Assembly: GCA_946570335.1 (NCBI GenBank)
Contig: CAMNYG010000022.1
Coordinates: 1-10,772 of the forward strand
DNA: 10,772 nucleotides
DNA from: an uncultured Dietzia sp.
Lineage (GTDB): Bacteria > Actinomycetota > Actinomycetes > Mycobacteriales > Mycobacteriaceae
Direction of reading: 5' to 3'
In this document: positions 1 through 10,772 of the stretch, piece by piece
Layout: each line of letters begins with the position of its first letter
Numbering within the stretch: the stretch's first letter is position 1
The notes under the pieces: generated by a model
Told to the model about the DNA's origin: nothing
Databases searched by the model: none
The model's input: the letters and a program-made list of their open reading frames with translations, nothing else
Position numbers and translations under genes: made by a program

Positions 1-222
1 GTGGCCGACAACACACCGTGAGACTCGCGTGGATGGTTCATCGCGATCCTGCGCTCAACGTTGCCAGGAAGGCCGCCGTCGAGGTGACCGCCGCGCCGAC
101 GCACCTCATCGTGGACTGCCCGATCCGTCCGAAATGGGCCCGGACCCGCATCGCGCGCAGGGTTCCGCAAGCGCGATACGGGTCCGGTCGTACAGGTGGC
201 CGGGGGTCTCGGCCCCCGTCGG
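1..222. other. Region downstream of rnj, no confidently recognised gene
   Basis: This stretch follows the rnj stop codon and runs to the window edge. Apart from the hairpin at 201-218 I see no recognisable gene. On the minus strand an ATG at 41-39, preceded by a weak AGGA at about 8 nt, opens a frame that stays open to the edge (starts MNHPRESHGVLSA). It could be the first 13 codons of the next gene of the cluster, but that is too short to identify. The plus-strand open frame at 18-248 is Arg/Pro-rich, has no recognisable motif and runs into the end of rnj, so I treat it as a chance frame. Confidence 0.3.
201..218 (-). terminator. Hairpin just after rnj, possible terminator
   Basis: CGGGGG at 201-206 pairs with CCCCCG at 213-218 around a 6-nt loop, and the hairpin begins 5 nt past the rnj stop codon at 223. 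All G-C pairs in the stem make it stable. No clear U-tract follows on the minus strand. That is common in actinobacteria, but it leaves open whether this ends transcription or only protects the 3' end of the mRNA. Confidence 0.45.
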
Positions 223-3438
<3,216 letters not shown>

Positions 3439-4191
3439 TCATCCTTCGTGGACATATGGACTGACCGCGATCTCCGAGCCGTCATCGAGGACGGCGATCT
3501 CGAAATCCGAGAACACCGCCGGCGCCGCGTCCCTGAGCTGACGCAGGATCTCGATGGCCAGGCCGCGGATCTCCGTGTCGGCGTGCTCCGTGGCCCGCAT
3601 CCCGATGAAATGTCGCCACGAGCGGTAGTTGCCGGTCACGACGATCCGGGTCTCGGTCGCGTTGGGGAGAACGGACCTCGCAGCCTGCCGGGCCTGCTTG
3701 TGCCGCAGCATCGGGTTGGGAACGTCCGCGAACCGCTCCTCCAGCTTGGACAACAGCTCCGCGTATGCCTCCCGAGAGGCATCAGTTGCGCGCCGGAAGA
3801 TCTCGACCAGTTCCGGGTCGTCGGCGATCGCGGGGGGCGGGACCACCTTCGAGTCGTGCTCGGGCACGAACCTCTGCGACAGCTGGCTATAGGAGAAATG
3901 CCGGTGTCGGATCAGCTCATGGGTGCACGAGCGGGAGATTCCGGTGATGTAGAAGGTCACGTTGGCGTGCTCGAAAACCGACAGGTGCCCCACCTCGAGG
4001 ATGTGCCGCAGATAGCCGGCGTTCGTCGCGGTACGGGGGTTCGGCTTGTCCCAGCTCTGATAGCAGGCACGGCCGGCGAACTCGGCGAGCGCCGAACCAC
4101 CCTCGGAATCGGTCTGCCACCCGACATCGTCGGGTGGGGTGAACTGGGTGTGCGCGACCATGCGGACCTGCCGGTGGACGAGCTCGGACAT
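3439..4191 (-). CDS. thyX: Flavin-dependent thymidylate synthase ThyX
   Basis: Makes dTMP from dUMP using methylene-tetrahydrofolate, FAD and NADPH; a cytoplasmic homotetramer unrelated to ThyA. From the chosen start the protein is 250 residues, the length I recall for M. tuberculosis ThyX. The family motif RHRxxSxxxxSxR is intact as [13 protein letters not shown] (95-107), [14 protein letters not shown] occupies 177-190, and the dUMP-binding Arg falls at R199, followed by EH at 202-203. The start at 4191 is set by a strong AAGGAG 7 nt upstream; a longer frame to 4290 would run into the upstream flavodoxin-like gene and adds no conserved sequence. It lies 37 nt downstream of that gene and 82 nt upstream of dapA, so co-transcription is likely. 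No thyA is seen in this window. Confidence 0.97.
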   Translation of the reverse strand: MSELVHRQVRMVAHTQFTPPDDVGWQTDSEGGSALAEFAGRACYQSWDKPNPRTATNAGYLRHILEVGHLSVFEHANVTFYITGISRSCTHELIRHRHFSYSQLSQRFVPEHDSKVVPPPAIADDPELVEIFRRATDASREAYAELLSKLEERFADVPNPMLRHKQARQAARSVLPNATETRIVVTGNYRSWRHFIGMRATEHADTEIRGLAIEILRQLRDAAPAVFSDFEIAVLDDGSEIAVSPYVHEG

Positions 4192-4228
4192 GGTGGTGCT
4201 CCTTATGCAGACGGGCGGTTCTCGGCGC

Positions 4229-4681
4229 TCAGTAGAGAAGATGCGCGCCGACGGTGGCGGCGACCTCGGACACCGCGTCGAGCTGATCACGCCCGGGTTC
4301 GCCGGTGAGCTCGGTGGCCGGAGCCACCGCGTTCAACCCCCACCCGGTGGCGATCTTCTCGACGGAGCTGACCGCACCCGACGTGTCGTTGTCTCCGTGC
4401 ACACACAGGGCATACGGACGACCCGACACCGCGCCTTCGCAGGTGTAATAGGTGCGGTCGAAGAAGTGCTTGAGCGCACCGGACATGTAACCGAAATTCG
4501 CCGGGGTGAGCAGGACGAGTCCGTCGGCACGCAGCACGTGGTCGTCGGTCGTGGCCAGCGCCGGGACCGACTCCACATCGATGTCCTCCAGCTCGGGGTG
4601 TGCGAGCCCGGTCTCGATGGCCTCGAGGATCCGGCGCAGCCGGGGCGACGGTGCGTGATGGACGACCAGAACCGTGCTCAT
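4229..4681 (-). CDS. Flavodoxin-fold NAD(P)H-dependent oxidoreductase, uncharacterised
   Basis: Small cytoplasmic protein of 150 residues with a flavodoxin/NADPH-dependent FMN reductase fold. The N-terminal strand and loop [19 protein letters not shown] fit the flavin phosphate-binding position, although the loop is not the classic T-x-[24 protein letters not shown] (residues 55-74) is the typical flavin-ring loop of the WrbA/FMN-reductase group, and another strand and loop follows at 89-98 ([10 protein letters not shown]). It probably binds FMN and moves electrons from NAD(P)H, but substrate and partner are unknown. Its ATG overlaps the TGA of the upstream membrane-protein gene by 4 nt (ATGA), with only a weak ribosome-binding site, so coupled translation is likely. 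It lies directly upstream of the FAD enzyme ThyX. The family call is good; the exact role is open. Confidence 0.82.
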   Translation of the reverse strand: MSTVLVVHHAPSPRLRRILEAIETGLAHPELEDIDVESVPALATTDDHVLRADGLVLLTPANFGYMSGALKHFFDRTYYTCEGAVSGRPYALCVHGDNDTSGAVSSVEKIATGWGLNAVAPATELTGEPGRDQLDAVSEVAATVGAHLLY

Positions 4682-5157
4682 GGTCGACTCGCCTGCCCGG
4701 AGCGCTCGGATTCGCGCAGGGTCATGGCCACCCGCATCACCTCGCGGGCCCGGGTGCGGTCTCCGGCGTGGTCATAGGCCCGCGCGAGCCTGTAGTTGGT
4801 ACGCCAGTCGTCGGGCGAGGCCTGATACTCGGCGCTGACCCGATCGAACAGTGCGTCGGCGGCCTCGTGTTCCAGGCGCCCGGACGGCCGGTGGTCAAGA
4901 CCCGATACGTCCAGTTCGATCCCCTCGGCCGCCGCGGCCGCCGAGATCCGCTGCAAATCGAATCCGTTACGCAGGATCGCCCACGTGGCCCAGATCCCGA
5001 CGGCGGTGAGCAGGATGATCCCCACCCCCAGGCCCTGGATCGCGATGAACTCCGAGGCGGTGATCATGGACCACCCGAGGTAGATCAGGTACGCGAACGC
5101 GACCAGCAGTCCCAGTCCGGTGAGGACCATGACCAGTGGTTTGACGACTCTGTCCAT
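4678..5157 (-). CDS. Conserved two-TM membrane protein with TPR-like C-terminus
   Basis: I cannot assign a function. The protein is 159 residues. Two hydrophobic segments, about 8-29 and 38-62, should form a helical hairpin in the cytoplasmic membrane. An Ala-rich linker follows, and residues about 97-150 look like one or two TPR helices, with a pattern such as WRTNYRLARAYDHAGDRTRA (118-137). A TPR unit usually binds a partner protein, so an anchor or scaffold role is plausible. It starts 10 nt after the dapB stop, and its AGGTGG ribosome-binding site overlaps the dapB TAG, so both are on one mRNA. From memory, M. tuberculosis has a similar-sized transmembrane protein beside dapB, which suggests a conserved pairing. 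Its stop overlaps the next start by 4 nt. Confidence 0.85.
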   Translation of the reverse strand: MDRVVKPLVMVLTGLGLLVAFAYLIYLGWSMITASEFIAIQGLGVGIILLTAVGIWATWAILRNGFDLQRISAAAAAEGIELDVSGLDHRPSGRLEHEAADALFDRVSAEYQASPDDWRTNYRLARAYDHAGDRTRAREVMRVAMTLRESERSGQASRP

Positions 5158-5167
5158 GACGATCCAC

Positions 5168-5938
<771 letters not shown>

Positions 5939-5951
5939 TTACCGGTCAAGC

Positions 5952-7232
5952 CTATCCGCCCACGCGGGCGATCAGCCCAGCCGCGCCGCTGTGGGGCATC
6001 CCGGGACCGACCGCCGCCAGGCACCAGGGGGCCGACTCCTGTTGCCAGTACGCCGCCACGTCCTGGTGGGTCACCCGACGCAACCTGGCGACCGAATCCC
6101 CGACCGGGATGACCATGTCCCGGTCCAGGAGGTGCCGACCGATACGGGTCATCCGGGACAGCGGATCGTCGAGGCCGAGTCGGATGGAGCCGGTGAGATG
6201 TCCGAGCGCGCGCTGGACCTCCGCGGCGTCCGGTGGTGTCGACGACATCCCTTCAACCACCCCGGCGATCTCGGCGCACAGTTCATCGACGCGGGTGGTG
6301 GGACACCCGGCCACCACCGACATCAGACCCGTGTGCCGGAACTGATCCATCGAGGCGTACACGGAGTACGCCAGACCGAGCTCCTCCCTGATGCGCTGGA
6401 ACAGTCGGGAGCTCAACCCGCCGCCCAGGACGGCGGTCGCCACCTGGGCGGCGGCACGGTCCCGGTGATCGCGCGCCGGGGTACGCCGGCTCAGCGACAG
6501 CATCACCTGTTCGCAGTCCTCGTCCCGGCCCACCACAACCGGTGATCGCGCCCACCGCCCCGCCTTCGGTTCGTGTTCGCCGCCGGAGGAGACCACCGCG
6601 GCCGGCAGCGGCCCCCGGGCGATCCATCGGACGAGAGCGTCATGATCGATCCGGCCGGCGGCGGCGACCACCACGTCGCCGGCGCGGAGGATTCGTCGAT
6701 GGAATGCGCTGAGGGTGGCGGCATCGAGCGCCTCGACCGATTCTTCGGTTCCGATCACCGGCCGTGCCAGCGGATCATCACCGAGCGCCGCGGTGGTGGC
6801 CAGCTCGCACGCGAGTTCCTCCGGGTCATCGGCACGTCCGGCGAGTTCGTCGAGAACCACGTCGCGTTCGACGTCGACGTCCTCGGGGTGACAGACGCCG
6901 TTGGCGACCACGTCGGTGAGAACGGCGACCGCGTCGGCCAGCCCGTCGGCGGGGACGTGCACGTGATAGCAGGTGTGCTCGCGTCCGGTGAAGGCGTTGA
7001 GATCACCGCCGAGTAGGTCGATCCGCTCGGAGAGTTCCCGCCCCGATGCCGTCGAGGTCCTCTTGAACAAGACGTGCTCGAGGAAATGGGCGGCCCCGTG
7101 CTCGTCGGGCCCCTCAACCCCCGACCCGGCACCGACCCAGATCCCGACGGCCGCGCTGTGACACCACGGCAGTTGCTCGGTCACCACCCGGACCCCCGGG
7201 ATCGACCGATCCACCCGAATCGTGGTCTCCAC
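5952..7232 (-). CDS. pepR: M16-family zinc metallopeptidase, PepR-like
   Basis: Processing-peptidase-type zinc protease (insulinase/M16 family) of 426 residues from the chosen GTG. The inverted zinc motif HFLEH is at residues 49-53, and the third ligand is Glu129 in ERDVVLDEL. The second, inactive M16 half follows from about residue 220, with GGGLSSRLFQRIREELGLAY (270-289) carrying the conserved Arg and Tyr. Substrates of actinobacterial PepR proteins are unknown to me. The frame extends upstream to a GTG at 7289, but that codon lies inside the strong hairpin at 7277-7316. The GTG at 7232, with AGGAAGGGG about 10 nt upstream, gives a length close to the ~438 residues of M. tuberculosis PepR, so I start there; the spacing is rather long, so this is not certain. 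It follows pnp and precedes dapB by 22 nt. Confidence 0.92.
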   Translation of the reverse strand: METTIRVDRSIPGVRVVTEQLPWCHSAAVGIWVGAGSGVEGPDEHGAAHFLEHVLFKRTSTASGRELSERIDLLGGDLNAFTGREHTCYHVHVPADGLADAVAVLTDVVANGVCHPEDVDVERDVVLDELAGRADDPEELACELATTAALGDDPLARPVIGTEESVEALDAATLSAFHRRILRAGDVVVAAAGRIDHDALVRWIARGPLPAAVVSSGGEHEPKAGRWARSPVVVGRDEDCEQVMLSLSRRTPARDHRDRAAAQVATAVLGGGLSSRLFQRIREELGLAYSVYASMDQFRHTGLMSVVAGCPTTRVDELCAEIAGVVEGMSSTPPDAAEVQRALGHLTGSIRLGLDDPLSRMTRIGRHLLDRDMVIPVGDSVARLRRVTHQDVAAYWQQESAPWCLAAVGPGMPHSGAAGLIARVGG

Positions 7233-7276
7233 GGTGTTCGCACCCCTTCCTGCGGAAGAATCGGCTCCACTGACGA

Positions 7277-7316
7277 ACGAGGCACGCACCCCGGGGGGCC
7301 GGGGTACGTGCCTCGT
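7277..7316 (-). terminator. Strong hairpin between pnp and the M16 gene
   Basis: ACGAGGCACG (7277-7286) pairs with CGTGCCTCGT (7307-7316). After one mismatch, ACCCCGG (7288-7294) pairs with CCGGGGT (7299-7305), leaving a GGGG loop. That is 17 pairs with one mismatch, starting 40 nt past the pnp stop. On the minus strand it is followed by TTCGTCAG, only a weak U-tract. It should terminate or stabilise the pnp mRNA. Because the M16 gene follows on the same strand after only 44 nt and I see no clear promoter there, partial read-through is likely. Confidence 0.75.
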
Positions 7317-7355
7317 GGTGCCGGGTCAGGTCATGTGCGGCCCGGCTCTCCAGGA

Positions 7356-9611
7356 TCAGTCGTCGTTCGCGGACTCGGGGGTCGGCTCCGCGTCCTCGGA
7401 CACGGGGATCAGGCTGATCTTGCCGCGATTGTCGATGTCCGCGATCTCGACCTGCATCTTGTCGCCGACGTTGACCACGTCCTCGACCTTGGCGATGCGC
7501 TTACCCTGGCCCAGCTTGGAGATGTGGACCAGACCGTCCCGGCCGGGCAGCAGCGACAGGAACGCACCGAACGGCGCCGTCTTGACGACGGTACCCAGGA
7601 AGCGCTCGCCGACCTTGGGCAGCTGCGGGTTGGCGATGGCGTTGATCTTGTCGATCGCGGCCTGCGCGGACTCGCCGTCGGTCGCGGCGATGTACACCGT
7701 ACCGTCGTCCTCGATCGAGACGTCGGCACCGGTCTCCTCGGTGATCGAGTTGATCATCTTGCCCTTGGGCCCGATCACCTCACCGATCTTGTCGACCGGG
7801 ACCTTGATGGCGATGATGCGCGGCGCAAACGGGCTCAGCTCATCGGGCTCGTCGATGGCCTCGGCCATCACATCGAGGATCGTCAGCCGAGCCTCGCGAG
7901 CCTGCGTCAGCGCCCCGGCCAGGACCTCGGACGGGATGCCGTCGAGCTTGGTGTCCAACTGCAGGGCGGTGACGAACATGCCCGTGCCGGCGACCTTGAA
8001 GTCCATGTCGCCGAACGCATCCTCGGCGCCGAGGATGTCCGTCAGCGCGACGTAGCGCGTCTCGCCGTCGATCTCGTCGGAGACCAGGCCCATCGCGATG
8101 CCAGCGACAGGCGCCTTGAGCGGCACTCCGGCGTTGAGCAGCGACAGTGTCGACGCACAGACGGAGCCCATCGAGGTGGAGCCGTTGGAGCCCAGTGCCT
8201 CGGAGACCTGGCGGATGGCGTAGGGGAACTCCTCGACGCTCGGCAGCACGGGCATCAGCGCACGCTCCGCGAGCGCACCGTGCCCGATCTCGCGACGCTT
8301 GGGCGATCCCACGCGGCCGGTCTCGCCGGTGGAGTACGGCGGGAAGTTGTAGTGGTGCATGTAGCGCTTGCTGGTCTCGGGACCGAGCGAGTCGACCTGC
8401 TGCGCCATCTTGACCATGTCGAGTGTCGTGACGCCCATGATCTGGGTCTCGCCACGCTCGAACAGCGCCGAGCCGTGCGCGCGCGGGATGATCTCGACCT
8501 CGGCGGACAGGGCACGGATGTCCCGGATGCCGCGGCCGTCGATACGGAAGTGGTCGGTCAGGATCCGCTTGCGCACGATCGATTTGGTCAGTGCCTTGAA
8601 GGCTGCTCCGACCTCTCCGAGGCGGTCGGCGAAGCGCTCGTCGAGCTGTTCGAGGACGGTCGCCTTGAGCTCGTCCGTCGCATCGTCACGCTCCTGCTTG
8701 TCGGCGATCTGCATGATCTCGCCGAGCTTGGCCTCCGCGACCTCCGCGACAGCCGCGTAGGCATCGTCCTGGTACGGCGGGAACAGCGGGAACTCGCGCG
8801 GGGCGCTGGGAGCCGCGGTGGCCAGTGCCTGCTGGGCTGCACACAGCTCGGCGATGAACGGCTTGGCCGCCTCGAGCCCCTGGGCCACGACGTCCTCGGT
8901 GGGCGCCTGGGCGCCACCGGCGATCTTCTCGATGACTGTGTCGGTGGCCTCGGCCTCGACCATCATGATCGCCACGTCGGCGTCGGCACCGGAGCCCACG
9001 ACCCGTCCGGCCACGACCATGTCGAACACCGCCCCGGAGAGCTGCTCGACGGTCGGGAACGCAACCCAGGTGCCGGCCGGGTCGGCCGCGGTCGGGATGA
9101 GCGCGATCCGCACTCCGCCCACGGGGCCGGAGAACGGCAGCCCGGACAGCTGGGTCGAGGCGGAGGCCGCGTTGATGGCCACCACGTCGTACAGGTCCTC
9201 GGGGTCCAGGCTCAGGACGGTCACCACGACCTGGACTTCGTTGCGGACGCCGTCGGCGAACGTCGGGCGCAGCGGCCGGTCGATCAGACGGCAGGTGAGG
9301 ATCGCGTCCGTGCTGGGACGACCCTCACGACGAAAGAAGGAGCCCGGGATACGGCCCGCGGCGTACATACGCTCCTCGACGTCCACCGTGAGGGGGAAGA
9401 AGTCGAAGTGCTCCTTGGGGTGCTTGCCCGCGGTCGTGGCCGACAGCAGCATCGTGTCGTCGTCGAGGTAGGCGACGACGGAACCGGCGGCCTGCTGGGC
9501 CAGCCGACCGGTCTCGAACCGGATCTCGCGGCGACCGAAGTCGCCGTTGTCTATGGTGGCGACGGATTCGAAGACTCCGTCTTCGACCTCAACGGCCGTG
9601 ATCTGTGACAT
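7356..9611 (-). CDS. pnp: Polyribonucleotide nucleotidyltransferase (PNPase)
   Basis: Phosphate-dependent 3'-5' exoribonuclease and polymerase of RNA decay; a cytoplasmic homotrimer. Its 751 residues match the ~752 I recall for mycobacterial GpsI. Domain order: first RNase PH domain (about 20-160, with FFRREGRPS at 92-100), linking alpha-helical domain (about 245-345), second RNase PH domain (about 355-580) with [11 protein letters not shown] (474-484) for phosphate and [15 protein letters not shown] (528-542) carrying the metal-binding Asp residues, KH domain (about 598-657, GPKGK at 614-618), and S1 domain (about 668-736) with an acidic tail. The ATG at 9611 has AGGA 7-8 nt upstream, separated by an unusual AT-only stretch (AATATAT). 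It is separated from rpsO by a terminator and a 398-nt gap, so it probably has its own promoter. A hairpin lies within its first codons. Confidence 0.98.
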   Translation of the reverse strand: MSQITAVEVEDGVFESVATIDNGDFGRREIRFETGRLAQQAAGSVVAYLDDDTMLLSATTAGKHPKEHFDFFPLTVDVEERMYAAGRIPGSFFRREGRPSTDAILTCRLIDRPLRPTFADGVRNEVQVVVTVLSLDPEDLYDVVAINAASASTQLSGLPFSGPVGGVRIALIPTAADPAGTWVAFPTVEQLSGAVFDMVVAGRVVGSGADADVAIMMVEAEATDTVIEKIAGGAQAPTEDVVAQGLEAAKPFIAELCAAQQALATAAPSAPREFPLFPPYQDDAYAAVAEVAEAKLGEIMQIADKQERDDATDELKATVLEQLDERFADRLGEVGAAFKALTKSIVRKRILTDHFRIDGRGIRDIRALSAEVEIIPRAHGSALFERGETQIMGVTTLDMVKMAQQVDSLGPETSKRYMHHYNFPPYSTGETGRVGSPKRREIGHGALAERALMPVLPSVEEFPYAIRQVSEALGSNGSTSMGSVCASTLSLLNAGVPLKAPVAGIAMGLVSDEIDGETRYVALTDILGAEDAFGDMDFKVAGTGMFVTALQLDTKLDGIPSEVLAGALTQAREARLTILDVMAEAIDEPDELSPFAPRIIAIKVPVDKIGEVIGPKGKMINSITEETGADVSIEDDGTVYIAATDGESAQAAIDKINAIANPQLPKVGERFLGTVVKTAPFGAFLSLLPGRDGLVHISKLGQGKRIAKVEDVVNVGDKMQVEIADIDNRGKISLIPVSEDAEPTPESANDD
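9568..9586 (-). promoter_or_regulatory. Hairpin within the first codons of pnp
   Basis: TCGAAGAC (9568-9575) and GTCTTCGA (9579-9586) form a perfect 8-bp inverted repeat with a 3-nt loop, over codons 9-15 of pnp. Such a stem close to the start codon could affect ribosome loading or be a target of PNPase itself. It may also simply reflect the codons for VEDGVFES. Regulation is inferred only. Confidence 0.35.
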
Positions 9612-9835
9612 ATATATTCCTGTTGTGTCTGGGACATGGGGCCACGCGGCGGGATCGTGCCGGGGCCACCGGGCGACACGATTTCAGGGGGTCCCGGTAC
9701 GACCTCGGTCTTCGATCGAAGCGGCCGGATCGGGCGCCTCGTCTTTGCGGGCGTCTCCCGGTTCCGGCAGCCACTACCGAGGACCGTCAATCGGACCTGT
9801 CGACCACCCCGGTACGTGTGCACCGGCCATCAGCC

Positions 9836-9841
9836 AGGCTA
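9836..9841 (-). promoter_or_regulatory. Weak candidate extended -10 for pnp
   Basis: On the minus strand TGATAGCCT reads as an extended -10 (TGn followed by TAnnnT). There is no good -35 at the usual distance. If used, transcription would begin near 9829 and give a pnp leader of roughly 220 nt. A TTGACG at 9790-9785 exists as well but has no matching -10. Weak evidence; some promoter is expected because a terminator separates rpsO from pnp. Confidence 0.2.
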
Positions 9842-9954
9842 TCAGGGAAAACATGTCGGGGCACCGGGGCACACGGGCGCGTCCCTCCGGCGGAGGTCGC
9901 GATGCTCGGCGCCGAGGCCGCCGGTCGATGTCGCGGACTCGGCGGAGACGACGA

Positions 9955-9982
9955 ATCCCCGCCCTGACTTCAGGGCGGGGAT
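9955..9982 (-). terminator. Perfect 13-bp palindrome after rpsO, probable terminator
   Basis: ATCCCCGCCCTGA (9955-9967) and TCAGGGCGGGGAT (9970-9982) are exact inverted repeats with CT between them; the outer 11-12 pairs would form with a small loop. It begins 27 nt past the rpsO stop. On the minus strand TCGTCGTCT follows, only moderately U-rich. It is the best terminator candidate for rpsO. Its form also resembles the end palindromes of some IS200/IS605-type elements. Confidence 0.7.
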
Positions 9983-10009
9983 CGTTGAGAATCGTGCGAG
10001 CGGTCGGGC

Positions 10010-10279
10010 TCAGCGACGCAGGCCGAGGCGCTGGATGAGCGAGCGGTAGCGCTCGATGTCGACCTTGGCGACGTACTTGAGGAGACGACGACGGCGACCG
10101 ACCAACAGGAGCAGTCCACGACGCGAGTGGTGGTCGTGCTGGTGGCTCTTGAGGTGCTCGGTGAGCTGCTCGATACGCTTGCTGAGCAAGGCGATCTGGG
10201 CTTCGGGCGAGCCGGTGTCGGTCTCGTGGATCCCGTACTCGGCCAGGACGGCCTTCTTCTGCTCAGTGCTCAATGCCAT
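10010..10279 (-). CDS. rpsO: 30S ribosomal protein S15
   Basis: Binds 16S rRNA in the central domain and starts platform assembly of the small subunit. The 89-residue length is the bacterial standard. The sequence is typical throughout: an N-terminal [15 protein letters not shown], then [15 protein letters not shown] (22-36), the RNA-binding [20 protein letters not shown] and a C-terminal [13 protein letters not shown]. The ATG at 10279 has AGGAG 5 nt upstream. It sits between ribF (77-nt gap) and pnp, the common bacterial order. In E. coli S15 represses its own translation through a leader pseudoknot; the short leader here gives no visible evidence for the same device. Confidence 0.98.
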   Translation of the reverse strand: MALSTEQKKAVLAEYGIHETDTGSPEAQIALLSKRIEQLTEHLKSHQHDHHSRRGLLLLVGRRRRLLKYVAKVDIERYRSLIQRLGLRR

Positions 10280-10308
10280 GGAGACTCCTGGTTGTTCCAG
10301 TCCGCGAA

Positions 10309-10314
10309 AATGTA
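10309..10314 (-). promoter_or_regulatory. Candidate -10 box upstream of rpsO
   Basis: In the 77-nt ribF-rpsO gap the minus strand carries TACATT in a small AT-rich patch within very GC-rich sequence. The -35 region is poor (TGCGGT-like at 17 nt). Transcription would start near 10302, giving an rpsO leader of about 22 nt. It is plausible because rpsO is usually expressed more strongly than ribF, but it rests on one hexamer. Confidence 0.3.
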
Positions 10315-10356
10315 TGACCCCGCCGCCGCGAACCGCAGCCGGGCCGAGGGAAGACC

Positions 10357-10772
<416 letters not shown>

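Larger units (their letters stand above)
9612..10009. other. 398-bp rpsO-pnp intergenic region, structured pnp leader
   Basis: This gap holds no convincing gene. Open frames cross it on both strands, but they lack known motifs and run into rpsO or pnp, as expected at this GC content. It contains the rpsO terminator (9955-9982), a CTCGGCGCCGAG palindrome (9905-9916), CCTCC/GGAGG around GGC (9884-9896), a CTTCGATCGAAG palindrome (9710-9721) and a stem ATCGTG/CACGAT (9654-9659 with 9677-9682) enclosing CCGG/CCGG. In E. coli the pnp leader is cut by RNase III and PNPase then represses its own synthesis. A similar role here is possible but unproven. Confidence 0.5.

Noticed and set aside
4192..4290. 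Longer thyX with 33 extra N-terminal residues
   Set aside because: The extension overlaps the upstream flavodoxin-like gene, is not ThyX-like, and the start at 4191 has an ideal AAGGAG.
7074..9608. 844-codon plus-strand open frame opposite pnp
   Set aside because: GC bias keeps the antisense frame open. The composition is Gly/Asp/His/Arg-rich without domains, while the minus strand encodes a full-length PNPase.
9547..10049. Small open frames across the rpsO-pnp gap on both strands
   Set aside because: They run into rpsO or pnp, carry no motif and are Pro/Arg/Gly-rich, as expected by chance. The repeated RPLRSKTE in a minus-strand frame is explained by the DNA repeat reported above.

Overview
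This window looks like an ordinary, conserved chromosomal segment of a high-GC actinobacterium. The closest fit is the Mycobacteriales (Corynebacteriales), for example a Dietzia-, Gordonia- or Rhodococcus-like genus. The genus cannot be fixed by eye. The assignment rests on strong GC bias, on protein sequences that closely resemble mycobacterial ThyX, DapA, DapB, PNPase and S15, and on gene order. From memory of M. tuberculosis, its corresponding region also carries ribF, rpsO, gpsI and pepR in sequence, dapB with a small membrane protein and a ~150-residue protein, and thyX-dapA-rnj. All ten recognised genes lie on the minus strand, so transcription runs from the right end of the window to the left.

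Layout in the direction of transcription: the 3' part of ribF (riboflavin kinase domain), then rpsO (ribosomal protein S15) with a strong hairpin terminator, then a 398-bp gap that forms the pnp leader. Next come pnp (polynucleotide phosphorylase) and a very strong hairpin, then an M16-family zinc protease (pepR-like). This is followed by a tight run: dapB, a small two-TM/TPR-like membrane protein, a flavodoxin-fold oxidoreductase, thyX, dapA and rnj (RNase J). A hairpin follows rnj, and the leftmost ~200 bp hold no gene I can recognise with confidence.

The genes fall into three functional groups. RNase J, PNPase and S15 belong to RNA decay and translation. DapA and DapB catalyse the first two committed steps of the diaminopimelate/lysine pathway, which supplies peptidoglycan precursor. 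RibF, the flavodoxin-like protein and ThyX make or use flavin cofactors. Two junctions are 4-nt ATGA overlaps (dapA/rnj and membrane protein/flavodoxin-like gene), which points to translational coupling.

I see no CRISPR array, tRNA or rRNA, phage gene, transposase or obvious accessory system. The points most worth a second look are the ~180-residue Gly/Arg-rich N-terminal tail on RNase J, the repeats and palindromes in and around the pnp leader, the near-perfect hairpin between pnp and the M16 gene (which also argues for a later M16 start), a terminator-like palindrome after rpsO that shares an 11-mer with the thyX-dapA spacer, and the uncharacterised membrane/TPR protein beside dapB.
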